Source: Gammaproteobacteria bacterium (lineage in GTDB: Bacteria > Pseudomonadota > Gammaproteobacteria > Arenicellales > JAOTYS01). Taken from it: a stretch of 7,864 nucleotides of DNA. Positions within the stretch are counted from its first letter, which is position 1. Every line of letters begins with the position of its first letter. Shown here piece after piece: positions 1 through 7,112 of the stretch. Position numbers and translations under genes: made by a program. Where the stretch lies: positions 1-7,864 of the forward strand of contig JAOTYS010000218.1 in the NCBI GenBank assembly GCA_029861795.1. Reading direction: 5' to 3'. The notes below the pieces were generated by a model. The model saw only the letters and a program-made list of their open reading frames with translations, did not search any database and was not told where the DNA came from.

Positions 1-762
1 AGCGGCTTCATGCGGCTGCGGAATGAGGAGGAATATGTCGAGGCAGTAATCGAGTCGGTGATCGATAGCCTTGACGAACTCGTCGTTGTGCACAATGCAT
101 GCACCGACCGCACACCTGAGATCGTTGAGTCGTGTCGGGCGCGATATCCGGAACGGATTCATGTCTATAAATATGAACCCTTGGTTTATCGTTATGCCTC
201 CAAAGAGCATCGGTCTCTACCGATGGACTCGCCGCATAGTCTGGTCAACTACCACAATTACGCGCTGGCGAAGACTACCCGGAGAATTGCAGTCAAAATC
301 GATGGCGATGACCTATTCATACCTGAGCGTTTGAGACAGGCCGTGGACAACATCCGAGCCGGGGGTCTTTCGAAACCGCTTGGGTTTCAGGGGATCAATC
401 TCTGGGACGAGGATGGTGAGATCTGGGTGAATGCCCAACACCCCGTGATGACCGGTATGGATAGGGGTTTCTTTTCCGTGTGCGGCCGCACTTTTTTTGT
501 ACACCACTCGATTTATGAACTTTTTACCTACGCTTTTGAACGTTCGCTAGGCATTCTGTTCTTTCATCTGAAGGGGATGAAAAGGGATCGGGGAGTCGGA
601 AATTATGAAATGCAAGCGGAAAAGACCTCACTTCCCAGGAAAAAGATCCTCACGCTGACCTCTCCCGATCTGATTTCCTGGTCGGATTTCAAGAGAATGA
701 TGCCGGAACCCACCGGGGTACCGGAACCATCCGCCCTCGGCCTCCGACCCAAGAAGAGATAG
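1..762 (+). CDS. Glycosyltransferase, family 2-like (5' end cut off by window)
   Basis: Probable sugar transferase acting on a surface or secreted polysaccharide at the cytoplasmic face of the membrane. The reading frame is open from base 1 (S-G-F before the first ATG at 10). The string SGFMRLRNEE resembles the start of the family's nucleotide-binding region, so the ATG at 10 is probably internal and the true start lies upstream. Counting from that Met: HNACTDRTPEI (28-38) fits the first nucleotide-sugar loop of GT-A enzymes, and KIDGDDLFIPERL (96-108) carries the acidic DXD-type metal/nucleotide site (D98, D100, D101). The remainder is poorly conserved and ends in a basic PKKR tail. The next gene downstream is a fucosyltransferase remnant on the opposite strand, which supports a polysaccharide locus. 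Donor and acceptor sugars cannot be read from the sequence. Fold-level call is fairly sure; specificity unknown. Confidence 0.8.
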   Translation, partial: SGFMRLRNEEEYVEAVIESVIDSLDELVVVHNACTDRTPEIVESCRARYPERIHVYKYEPLVYRYASKEHRSLPMDSPHSLVNYHNYALAKTTRRIAVKIDGDDLFIPERLRQAVDNIRAGGLSKPLGFQGINLWDEDGEIWVNAQHPVMTGMDRGFFSVCGRTFFVHHSIYELFTYAFERSLGILFFHLKGMKRDRGVGNYEMQAEKTSLPRKKILTLTSPDLISWSDFKRMMPEPTGVPEPSALGLRPKKR

Positions 763-805
763 TTAGCCCGCGCCCTGGGCAGGCATTGACCCGGCCGCAT
801 CTTTG

Positions 806-1218
806 TCAGAAATCAAGGCCGACCCAGGATTGGCGAATGGTGTGCGCCAAGGCTTGGCTCATGGCGCCATTGGTAAACCACCCGAGGGGGCCACCACAAT
901 CTTTTCCGGATTGGCGTTGAGCCAGGCGCCCCACCAGGAAAAAGTGCTATTGGCGATCACATTGTGTGGGCAAAGGCTCATGAGCCGAATGTCATTCACC
1001 GGTTCTTCCCCTGAGGTCTGCAGAGCGACAAGCTCGCAACATGGAATTTTCAGATTTCTCCGGCACCAGTTCAGGTCATCGGAAAAAACGAAGAAGCGAG
1101 GTTCTACGACGTGTTCCTGCATATAACGAACGGCATTTGCATAATATTCCCATCCACACTTCCCGCATTTTTTCACTGTTTTATAATAACCTACTAATAT
1201 ATCCTGCTCCCAAAACAC
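806..1218 (-). pseudogene. Remnant of an alpha-1,2-fucosyltransferase (GT11), C-terminal half, frameshifted
   Basis: Intact GT11 enzymes transfer fucose from GDP-fucose to a galactose in O-antigen or capsule and are roughly 280-300 residues long. Only about the last 140 are recognisable here. Reading leftward from 1218, conserved GT11 blocks appear in order: YYANAVRYM, FFVFSDDLNWC, NDIRLMSLC and IANSTFSWWGAWLNANPEK. Two lesions are visible. First, the frame is closed by a TGA directly before 1218, and the N-terminal half with the HxRRGDY donor-site motif is absent; the expected position holds only a degenerate sequence. Second, at the five-G run 886-890 the open frame leaves the family and stops at 859-861. 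One extra base there restores WFTNGAMSQALAHTIRQSW..., the expected WF...W ending, with a stop at 806-808. The second lesion could be a sequencing error; the missing N-terminus could not. It faces the upstream glycosyltransferase tail to tail. Confidence 0.8.
1172..1200 (+). promoter_or_regulatory. Possible promoter for the ligase-transporter-ligase unit
   Basis: TTCACT (1172-1177) and TAATAT (1195-1200) are separated by 17 bases and each matches four of six consensus bases of a sigma-70 promoter. A perfect TATAAT also occurs at 1182-1187 but has only a poor -35 partner. The stretch is AT-rich, lies inside the decayed fucosyltransferase remnant, and would give a leader of about 120 bases before the start at 1327. 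AT-rich DNA produces such matches by chance, so this is tentative. Confidence 0.25.
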
Positions 1219-1326
1219 TCACGAAACAAACACCAGGGCAGATCCAACATCGCATACCCGACCCATTACCAAGGTTGGGAAGAACGAAGCTTTTCGCTGC
1301 GAATGCGGGAGTGACATTCAAGGCTC

Positions 1327-2922
1327 ATGCTTAACACGAAGACAGTGTGGAAACTAACCCGCGCGGCGGGTAGTTTTCTTCGCCCCGTGTCGCTGTCCGA
1401 GGCTCGCGAAACACTTACACGCAGCCTCAACACACGAGACGAATCGTTTCTAAGTCTTGTGCAGAAGGGGATCTATGAAAAAAAGAACAGTCCATACAAA
1501 AGCCTACTTGACGCAGCTGGCATCGGGTTCGCTGACGTTTCCCAATTGGTCCGCGCCAAGGGCATCGAACCGACCTTGCGGTACTTGTACGATCAACAAA
1601 TCTATATCACTCTCGAGGAATTCAAAGGTCTTAAGCGGCTGCGACGACTAGGTGTCGAGATCTCGGTCCGCGACTCCGACTTTGACAATCCCTTGGCAAG
1701 CAATGATTTTGAATCCTACACCGGCGGTTCAACTGGCGTTCGTAGACGCGTCGTCGTCGATGTTGCGGAATGGCAAAGGCAGTCTGCCGCCCAATTAATA
1801 TTCTTAGAAGGCAGTGGAGTGCGACAACGGCCTGTCGGGTTGTGGCGCCCACTTTCCCCAGGATCAGTGGGTTTAGAAAAGGTTTTTGTATACACAAAAA
1901 TCGGAATGCCTCCTGAGCGCTGGTTCTCCCAGACGCCTACAAAGTTAAACCGCGAGTCATGGCCGTATCATGGGTTGCGCGCATATATGACAGTGACTGC
2001 TCGACGGTGGGGACTTCGTCAGCCTAAGCTTGAATACATTCCTCTTGATCAGGCCGTTAGGGTCGCGCAGTGGCTCGCGAAAAAAAACGCACAGGGACAG
2101 CCCGCCTATATGGACACCAATGTAAGTTCCGGGGCGCGTGTTTGCCTCGCTGCCCAAGAGGAAAAGCTGGACATATCAGACACCTTCTTTCGCTTCGGCA
2201 GTGAACCCTATACCGCGGGTAAAGCTCAGCTCGTCACTGATCTGGGCTGCCGCGCCGCTTGCCACTACATAGCCGGCGAAGCCGGCACAATCGGAGTAGC
2301 GTGTGCTGACCCTCAGGCAATTGATGATGTTCATTTGATGTCGGACTCGATTGCCATTATCCAACAGCCCAAGTTTCTTGATGCTGCTAACCCTGTGGAT
2401 GCATTCTATGTAACGTCAATTAGACCGAGCACCTCCAAATTGCTCCTTAATGTCGAGTACGGTGACTACGGGGTGATCGAGTCGCGAAGGTGTGGCTGTC
2501 CGCTTGGAGAAATCGGTTTCGAGCAGCACATCCACACTATCAGGAGCTACGAAAAACTCACGACTGAAGGCAATCATTTTCTGGGGAAACATCTTATCGA
2601 GCTTGTCGAAGAAGTTCTGCCTAAGAAATTCGGCGGTGGACCAACTGACTTCCAATTAGTCGAAAGTGAACAAGACGGCCTGACTCGAGTAAGTATTTTC
2701 GTCCATCCCCGTCTCGGGCCTGTGAACGAAAAAAGCCTGTTGAGTGCGGCCCACGAGTTCCTGAGCTCCCGCGGCGAAGGCGAGGACCTCATGTCCCACA
2801 TTTGGCAAGCAGGCGACACTCTGGAAGTGGTCCGACGACCGCCTTATGCGACCGCACAGTCTAAGATTATGCCGCTGCAAATCATTCGCCAACCCGACTC
2901 TCCCCAAGGCAGGGCTCAGTGA
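1327..2922 (+). CDS. PaaK-like adenylate-forming ligase homologue, copy 1
   Basis: Member of the phenylacetate-CoA ligase / CapK / F390-synthetase-like branch of adenylate-forming enzymes, which activate a carboxylic acid with ATP to an acyl-adenylate and usually pass it to a thiol. Cytoplasmic; no signal peptide or membrane segment. Motifs in order over 531 residues: phosphate-binding loop TGGSTG (132-137); FGSEP (290-294), like the G-E-P block of PaaK; Y314-IAGE as the A5 aromatic-E site; DDVHLMSD (333-340), matching the PaaK 'LHI-ED' region; GD (379-380) as the ribose-binding Asp; a CGCP cluster (389-392); RSYEKL (406-411) at the domain hinge; and a near-terminal QSKI with K513, where the family's catalytic lysine lies. 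The roughly 125 residues before the P-loop are longer than in typical PaaK. The ATG at 1327 has AAGG 4 bases upstream. The stop overlaps the transporter start. Substrate is unknown; the family assignment rests on motifs only. Confidence 0.72.
   Translation: MLNTKTVWKLTRAAGSFLRPVSLSEARETLTRSLNTRDESFLSLVQKGIYEKKNSPYKSLLDAAGIGFADVSQLVRAKGIEPTLRYLYDQQIYITLEEFKGLKRLRRLGVEISVRDSDFDNPLASNDFESYTGGSTGVRRRVVVDVAEWQRQSAAQLIFLEGSGVRQRPVGLWRPLSPGSVGLEKVFVYTKIGMPPERWFSQTPTKLNRESWPYHGLRAYMTVTARRWGLRQPKLEYIPLDQAVRVAQWLAKKNAQGQPAYMDTNVSSGARVCLAAQEEKLDISDTFFRFGSEPYTAGKAQLVTDLGCRAACHYIAGEAGTIGVACADPQAIDDVHLMSDSIAIIQQPKFLDAANPVDAFYVTSIRPSTSKLLLNVEYGDYGVIESRRCGCPLGEIGFEQHIHTIRSYEKLTTEGNHFLGKHLIELVEEVLPKKFGGGPTDFQLVESEQDGLTRVSIFVHPRLGPVNEKSLLSAAHEFLSSRGEGEDLMSHIWQAGDTLEVVRRPPYATAQSKIMPLQIIRQPDSPQGRAQ
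2919..2922 (+). promoter_or_regulatory. GTGA stop/start overlap coupling ligase copy 1 to the transporter
   Basis: The GTG start of the transporter (2919-2921) shares bases with the TGA stop of the upstream ligase (2920-2922). An AGGG sits just upstream at 2910-2914. Such 4-base overlaps normally mean the two proteins are translated together from one message, which is the strongest direct evidence that the ligase-like protein and the transporter belong to one function. Confidence 0.75.
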
Positions 2923-4238
2923 AATCGACATCTAGATTGACCCGATGGTATGGGCCAGGCTTGGTATTTGCGCTCGCGGTGTTAGGGCCTGGAGACTTTG
3001 TGGCTAACGCCGCTGTGGGTACAACCAACGGTTATCAGTTGCTCTGGGCACTCGCTGCCGTTCTCATTTTTCGTTTCGTTTGGCTCGACGTCTCAGCTAA
3101 GTACGTACTAACAACCGGAGAAAGTCTGCTGCACGGGTACCGCCGCGTCGGCATGTGGTTGGTGTGGGCAGTACTACTGTCGCTGCTTCTTTTTGGCCAT
3201 TTGACCGGTCTCTACACGGTAGTTTTTATGGGTCAAGCACTCGATTTACTTGTGCCGTTGCCCATTGCGGCGAGCGCAACGATCTGGTCTTTGATCTGCG
3301 TCGTGGTTGGGTTCGCGCTGATGTTCTGGGGCGGTTACCCTATTGTAGCAAAGGTGTTCCAGCTCCTAATTGCACTGATGGGAGGCGCTCTGATTGTGGC
3401 AGCGTTACTTGCAGATCCGCAGCCTGGGGAGATAGTGCGTGGCATTTTGGTGCCGTCGATCCCACCACAGGAGGGTTTCTTCAGCGTTGTGCTGTTGTTG
3501 TCAGCGCTGATTGGTACTGAAGCGGGTTCGGTTTCAAACCTTAGTTACTCCTATTTCTTAGCGGAACAAGGATGGAGAAATCGGTCTTTCCTGAGAAGAC
3601 AAAGGATAGACTTACTCATAGGTATAGCTTGCATTTTCAGCATGGGCGCCTTGCTCCAAATCGCAGCGGCAGGCATTGAACTGCCAAACGGTCGAGAGCT
3701 TTCTGATACAAAAGACCTGTTAGCGATCTTCCAAAACCAAGGGTTTGTGGGAACCGTTATCTTCGCTTTGGGAATTTGGTCCGCTGCTTTCTCTACGTTT
3801 GTGGGCATCTCGACCGGTTACGGGCTGATCGTCACCGACATATATAGAAGTATTTTGAGGCCCGACAGCTCAGGCGCATTCGAGACCGGCGAGCAACGTG
3901 TTGCTGATAGAACGCCCGCCATAAAGGTGGCGAGTGTTGATAGCGGCGCAAGGCCGCACCATAAGGATGCTGTGTTTCGCTCCGTAATATTCTTCTGGTC
4001 GTTCTCTCCTGTGTACATACTCGTTACTGACGTGCCGCCAGTCTGGCTCACGCTAGCGGCAAGCTCCGCTTTCGCCGTTATGGTTCCGTTGACAGCGTTC
4101 GGGTTGCTGCGCATTACAAACGACCGAAAGCTAATGGGAGACTATTGTAATCGGGCTGTTACAAACGGGATTCTTGTCATATTGATCGCCGTTTCTCTGT
4201 TTCTGACTGTCAAGAATGTAGTTGACCTGTTCAAATAA
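2919..4238 (+). CDS. Nramp-like membrane transporter with non-canonical ion site
   Basis: Integral inner-membrane protein of 439 residues with about eleven hydrophobic segments. Nramp proteins import divalent metals with protons. Family traits seen: TM1 GPGLVFALAVLGPGD (12-26) followed by NGYQLLWAL (37-45), matching the Nramp 'GPG...DPGN...GY-LLW' pattern, and a TM6 block TEAGSVSNLSYSYF (200-213) followed by RRQRIDL, matching the region of the family's MPHN-L motif. The four residues of DPGN read GPGD, and the MPH methionine position falls on a serine, so the standard Mn/Fe ligands are missing. A hydrophilic loop of about 35 residues (roughly 315-350) separates TM8 and TM9. The gene starts with GTG inside the stop of copy 1 (GTGA, 2919-2922), which implies translational coupling. 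Related bacterial Nramp-like proteins can carry other ions, so the substrate is open. An APC-superfamily transporter of another family is the main alternative. Confidence 0.72.
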   Translation: MKSTSRLTRWYGPGLVFALAVLGPGDFVANAAVGTTNGYQLLWALAAVLIFRFVWLDVSAKYVLTTGESLLHGYRRVGMWLVWAVLLSLLLFGHLTGLYTVVFMGQALDLLVPLPIAASATIWSLICVVVGFALMFWGGYPIVAKVFQLLIALMGGALIVAALLADPQPGEIVRGILVPSIPPQEGFFSVVLLLSALIGTEAGSVSNLSYSYFLAEQGWRNRSFLRRQRIDLLIGIACIFSMGALLQIAAAGIELPNGRELSDTKDLLAIFQNQGFVGTVIFALGIWSAAFSTFVGISTGYGLIVTDIYRSILRPDSSGAFETGEQRVADRTPAIKVASVDSGARPHHKDAVFRSVIFFWSFSPVYILVTDVPPVWLTLAASSAFAVMVPLTAFGLLRITNDRKLMGDYCNRAVTNGILVILIAVSLFLTVKNVVDLFK

Positions 4239-4275
4239 GCGCTATCAAGCGAGGAACTCCACATAACTCACTGAC

Positions 4276-5889
4276 ATGGAAGCCAGAGCTAGATATAGAA
4301 CTCCTCTCGCCAACCCTCATGGCCTCATCACAGGAGCGCGATTTCTGGCACGTGTTCCCGGATTCATTCGGGATCGCTTCACTCTTGAGCAAGCGCGCGC
4401 AGTCCAGGCAGATCATTTACGTCGGCGTGAGACCCGCTTCCTCGAGTTCCTTAAACGCGCTGTGTTTGACTCCCATGAAAGTGTTTTGCTTCGACTGTTT
4501 AGGCACGCGGGGATCTCGCACCCCGACGTGGAGGAGCTGGTCGCGCAATATGGTCTTGAGGGAGCCTTAAAGACGCTCTTTCACAACGGAATATACGTGG
4601 CGGTGGACGAGTTCAAAGGAAGAAAGCCGCTGGTTCGCGGATCGCTTCGTCTTGATATTACCCCGCCGTCCCTGCGCAATCCTCTGGCTGCTTTTCATGT
4701 CGCGGCGAGGAGTGGTGGCAGCCGAAGCGCGGCCGCGCCTTTTCTGATCGACCTGGAGTACATCCGCGCCTGTGCTATTGCGTTCGCGATCTATCTCGAC
4801 GCCCACGGCGGGTCTGACTGGGATAAGGCGACATGGGAAACCCCCGGGGCTGGGAGCCGCTTTCGCCTGCTCAAATGTTGCTGTTTCGGCCGCAGGCCGG
4901 TTGCCTGGTTCACCCAGGTGGATCCGTCCGCAGCGGGCCTTGATCCCGTGTTTCGGTGGAGCGATCGCGCCCTTAGGTGGGGAGGTTTGTTAGGTGGTGT
5001 GCGGGTACCTCGCCCCGTATTAGCGAGTCCCGAGGAGCCGCTAGCAGTAGCGCGATGGATGCGTGGGGTCTTAGATAACCGCAAAGTTCCCCACCTGATG
5101 TCGTTTTCGAGCTCCATCGTGCGGCTCGCGACGGCCGCGCTAGACGCAGACATCGACCTCACTGGAGCCTACGCTACAGTCATGGGGGAACCTACAACGC
5201 AGACTCGATTAGACACGATCCGCAAGTGCGGTCTCAACGCGTTGCCAAGGTATGGAAGCATCGAAGCGGGCCCGATCGGATACGCCTGCAGAAATGCAGA
5301 CGCTGCCGACGATGTGCACGTCGTTCGCGATCTTCAGGCAGTCATCACTGCTGGCTCTCACGGGACGGCGCTGGGGATGCCCAAAAACGCACTGCTCTTA
5401 ACCGCGCTTCATGCTGCGGCACCCTTCACGATGATCAACTTCTCTATGGGAGATCAAGCGGATCTGATCGAGCGACAATGCCGATGTCCGATGGAACGCT
5501 TGGGATGGGGCCCGCATCTTCTGAATATACGAAGCTATGAGAAACTCACCGCCGGGGGCGTAACCTTTGATGATGCCATGATCACTGGACTGCTCGAGGA
5601 GGTTCTACCGCAGCGATTCGGAGGCAACCCAACCGACTACCAACTGGTTGAGCAGGAGTCTATACGGGGCGAACCCGCACTGGTGCTTCGCGTACACCCA
5701 CGCGTCGGGCCCGTCTCAGTGACAGAAATAAAGCGCGAGCTTCTCGCCGGACTTGGTGGCGGACCAGCCGTCAATCAACTAATGGTGCACGGACTTCAAA
5801 ATGCAGTCGAGATTCGCGTCGAGCGCAGCGTACCGTTGACCACTCGCTCCAGCAAAATTCTTCACTTGCATGTGAATCCGGCGAGTTGA
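4276..5889 (+). CDS. PaaK-like adenylate-forming ligase homologue, copy 2 (divergent P-loop)
   Basis: Paralogue of the protein at 1327-2922: same length (537 residues), same motif order, and shared blocks such as DEFKG (111-115), DDVH (345-348), RSYEKLT (419-425), LEEVLP (440-445), GGNPTDYQLVE (449-459) and HPRVGPV (474-480). Here the A5 site is a textbook YGSIE (326-330), preceded by MGEP (303-306). GD (392-393), the CRCP cluster (402-405) and the terminal SSKI lysine (K527) are also kept. The phosphate-binding loop is altered: SGGSRSAAAP (146-155) replaces TGGSTG, losing the usual Thr-Gly, so ATP use may be weak or changed. The ATG at 4276 lies 37 bases after the transporter. It has no good ribosome site; GAGGA at 4251-4255 is about 20 bases away, so expression may rely on coupling. 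Codon use looks more GC-rich than in copy 1. The copies are clearly diverged, so this is an old pair and not a recent duplication. Confidence 0.7.
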   Translation: MEARARYRTPLANPHGLITGARFLARVPGFIRDRFTLEQARAVQADHLRRRETRFLEFLKRAVFDSHESVLLRLFRHAGISHPDVEELVAQYGLEGALKTLFHNGIYVAVDEFKGRKPLVRGSLRLDITPPSLRNPLAAFHVAARSGGSRSAAAPFLIDLEYIRACAIAFAIYLDAHGGSDWDKATWETPGAGSRFRLLKCCCFGRRPVAWFTQVDPSAAGLDPVFRWSDRALRWGGLLGGVRVPRPVLASPEEPLAVARWMRGVLDNRKVPHLMSFSSSIVRLATAALDADIDLTGAYATVMGEPTTQTRLDTIRKCGLNALPRYGSIEAGPIGYACRNADAADDVHVVRDLQAVITAGSHGTALGMPKNALLLTALHAAAPFTMINFSMGDQADLIERQCRCPMERLGWGPHLLNIRSYEKLTAGGVTFDDAMITGLLEEVLPQRFGGNPTDYQLVEQESIRGEPALVLRVHPRVGPVSVTEIKRELLAGLGGGPAVNQLMVHGLQNAVEIRVERSVPLTTRSSKILHLHVNPAS

Positions 5890-5919
5890 AGGAAAGGGCC
5901 AGAAGCTACCGACCGAACC

Positions 5920-5951
5920 AAAAAATAACACCGCCGGCAAGGGTAGTTATT
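5920..5951 (-). terminator. Probable intrinsic terminator of the FimV-like gene
   Basis: On the minus strand a hairpin with arms AATAAC (5951-5946) and GTTATT (5929-5924), plus an inner ACC/GGT pairing across a one-base bulge and a 9-base loop, runs straight into a T tract (six A on the plus strand, 5920-5925). It begins about 30 bases after the frameshift-corrected stop of the minus-strand gene. The outer stem is AT-rich, so strength is uncertain. It lies between two convergent genes. Confidence 0.45.
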
Positions 5952-5979
5952 GACCGTTACGAATATCAGCCCAGACGGA

Positions 5980-6865
5980 TCAGTCTAAGGGATCCGACAA
6001 AAGCTGACTAAATTTGAGGCTGTCGGCGCGGTCTGCTGGAATCTCGATCCGCATCGCGACGGGCGTGCCACCGACGCTGGCTGAGATGCCGCCGGCGTTC
6101 TGCACCGAGCCATGTTGATCGGTTCTGCCGTCTGTCATTGCTGCGTCGTTCGACCCTGACACGTTGATCTTCCTGGTAAGCCTTATGACTGGCTTCCTTG
6201 TCGTTAGCTTTGAACAACTTGCTTTCGGGCGCAAGGCTCCTACCCATCTCGCAAATTTCACCCCATACATCGTCATCGATCGGCTCGCACCGTTTCTTGA
6301 ACTCTAATGCCTCGCGCACAAATTCAACCCGGTCGTCGGTTGCATACAACAACGACAACAATGTACGTCGATTAGCTGCGTCAGCCGAGGAGCCTGCAAG
6401 CAGACCACGCAACAGTTGTATTGCATCGTCAGTTCTGTGCTCACCCAACGCGTCGTCTATTTGTTCATCAAAGCTCGACTCACTCACCTCGATATCGAAA
6501 ATAGAATCTCTGAGGTGCGGGGCTTGGAACATTGTTCTATCCATAAAGGGCTTGCGATGGGTGATGTCGCGGCGAGTCCCACCGTAAGAATTGAAGGACC
6601 CGGACGACGGATCAGTCTCAGTGGTTGGTGACGTGCTTGGAGCAGTAACTGGATCAGGCTCAGCGATAGTTTGTTGCGCCGATTGCGACCTATGCTCGTC
6701 GGTATTAGTTGAGTCCGATGGCCCAGAGCGTGGCGCTGCTGGCAAATCCCGTGTTCGGTATTTTAGCGTCGGACTGGAACTCTTTTGGCCGCGCCGACCA
6801 TGATTCACCGACCACAACAAGCACCCGAACAGAACTACTAGCGAAGCGACGAGAATCCACGACAT
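5980..6865 (-). CDS. Membrane-anchored FimV-like TPR-domain protein, probable C-terminal frameshift
   Basis: The ATG at 6865 is the first start after an in-frame stop; no strong ribosome site is visible. Residues 2-19 form one hydrophobic anchor (SWILVASLVVLFGCLLW). A Ser/Thr/Pro-rich, disordered-looking linker follows to about 120. Residues 135-218 look like the C-terminal helical-repeat domain of FimV and related pilus/polarity proteins: DDAIQLLRGLL, RRTLLSLLYATDDRVEFV, then W-GEICEMGRSLAPESKLF. FimV-type proteins scaffold type IV pilus or twitching machinery at the cell envelope, but this one lacks a LysM domain and is much shorter, so only the domain is assigned. After about residue 225 the open frame (stop at 6008-6010) turns into an Arg-dominated tail of unnatural composition. 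The next frame over reads as ordinary protein (GGISASVGGTPVAMRIEIPA) to a stop at 5980-5982, so I annotate to 5980 with a single-base frameshift around 6150-6200. Confidence 0.6.
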
Positions 6866-7001
6866 AACTAATGCTTACATCTGGTGATGATGACAGGCTG
6901 TTTGTTACCGAGCACTCCCCCCCGGAGGAGATGCTTCGAGTTTAACACAGATTGATAGATATCTGATAAAATCTTTAAACATCAAATAGTTAATGAAACA
7001 T

Positions 7002-7014
7002 TGATGGATCATCA
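7002..7014. repeat. Inverted repeat TGATG-N3-CATCA, possible operator
   Basis: Perfect 5-base arms around a 3-base centre upstream of the stress-protein gene. It superficially resembles an FNR/ANR box (TTGAT-N4-ATCAA), but the half-site spacing is off by one, so I do not assign a regulator. Short palindromes like this occur by chance. Confidence 0.25.
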
Positions 7015-7034
7015 CAAGCCCAACCCCTGATGAA

Positions 7035-7051
7035 TGGAGCCATGTGCTCCA
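7035..7051. repeat. Inverted repeat TGGAGC-N5-GCTCCA, possible operator or hairpin
   Basis: Perfect 6-base arms with a 5-base centre (CATGT), 62 bases before the stress-protein start. No T tract follows, so it is not a terminator. If transcription starts upstream of it, it could form a leader hairpin; if downstream, it could be a protein-binding site overlapping or preceding the -35 area. Confidence 0.3.
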
Positions 7052-7100
7052 GATCAAAGCGTGAGTTAGTTCAAGCGGCTGTTGTATTATTAGTGACCAC

Positions 7101-7104
7101 GGAG
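7101..7104 (+). promoter_or_regulatory. Ribosome binding site of the universal stress protein gene
   Basis: GGAG lies 8 bases before the ATG at 7113. It is the best-spaced Shine-Dalgarno of any gene starting in this window and fixes the start of the partial gene downstream. Confidence 0.65.
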
Positions 7105-7112
7105 CCGATTAC

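Larger units (their letters stand above)
6866..7112. promoter_or_regulatory. Divergent promoter region between the FimV-like and Usp genes
   Basis: This 247-base spacer has no supportable gene. Its middle (about 6940-7000) is markedly AT-rich, as expected for promoters firing both ways. A TATTAT at 7085-7090 could be a -10 box for the stress protein, with its start about 23 bases later, but I see no good -35. On the minus strand TTGATG (6987-6982 region) is a possible -35 for the FimV-like gene. A run of seven C occurs at 6917-6923. Two small inverted repeats are listed separately. None of the promoter boxes is strong. Confidence 0.4.

Noticed and set aside
763..805. GCCC/GGGC hairpin as a terminator between the glycosyltransferase and the fucosyltransferase remnant
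   Set aside because: The stem is only four base pairs and no T tract follows on either strand.
803..1334. Plus-strand open frames across 803-1126 and 1041-1334
   Set aside because: They overlap the minus-strand fucosyltransferase remnant, whose GT11 motifs are unmistakable. The plus-strand translations show no family features.
2080..2087. Run of eight A containing A-AAA-AAC, a possible -1 slippery site in ligase copy 1
   Set aside because: The zero frame continues through conserved family motifs to the C-terminus, and I saw no obvious downstream hairpin or meaningful -1 product.
1957..2931. Long minus-strand frames opposite ligase copy 1
   Set aside because: Their sequences are low-information shadows, and the plus-strand protein has motifs conserved with its paralogue across the same bases.
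7001..7015. FNR/ANR box at TTGATGGATCATCAC
   Set aside because: Half-site spacing is one base off the TTGAT-N4-ATCAA pattern, so it was kept only as an unassigned inverted repeat.
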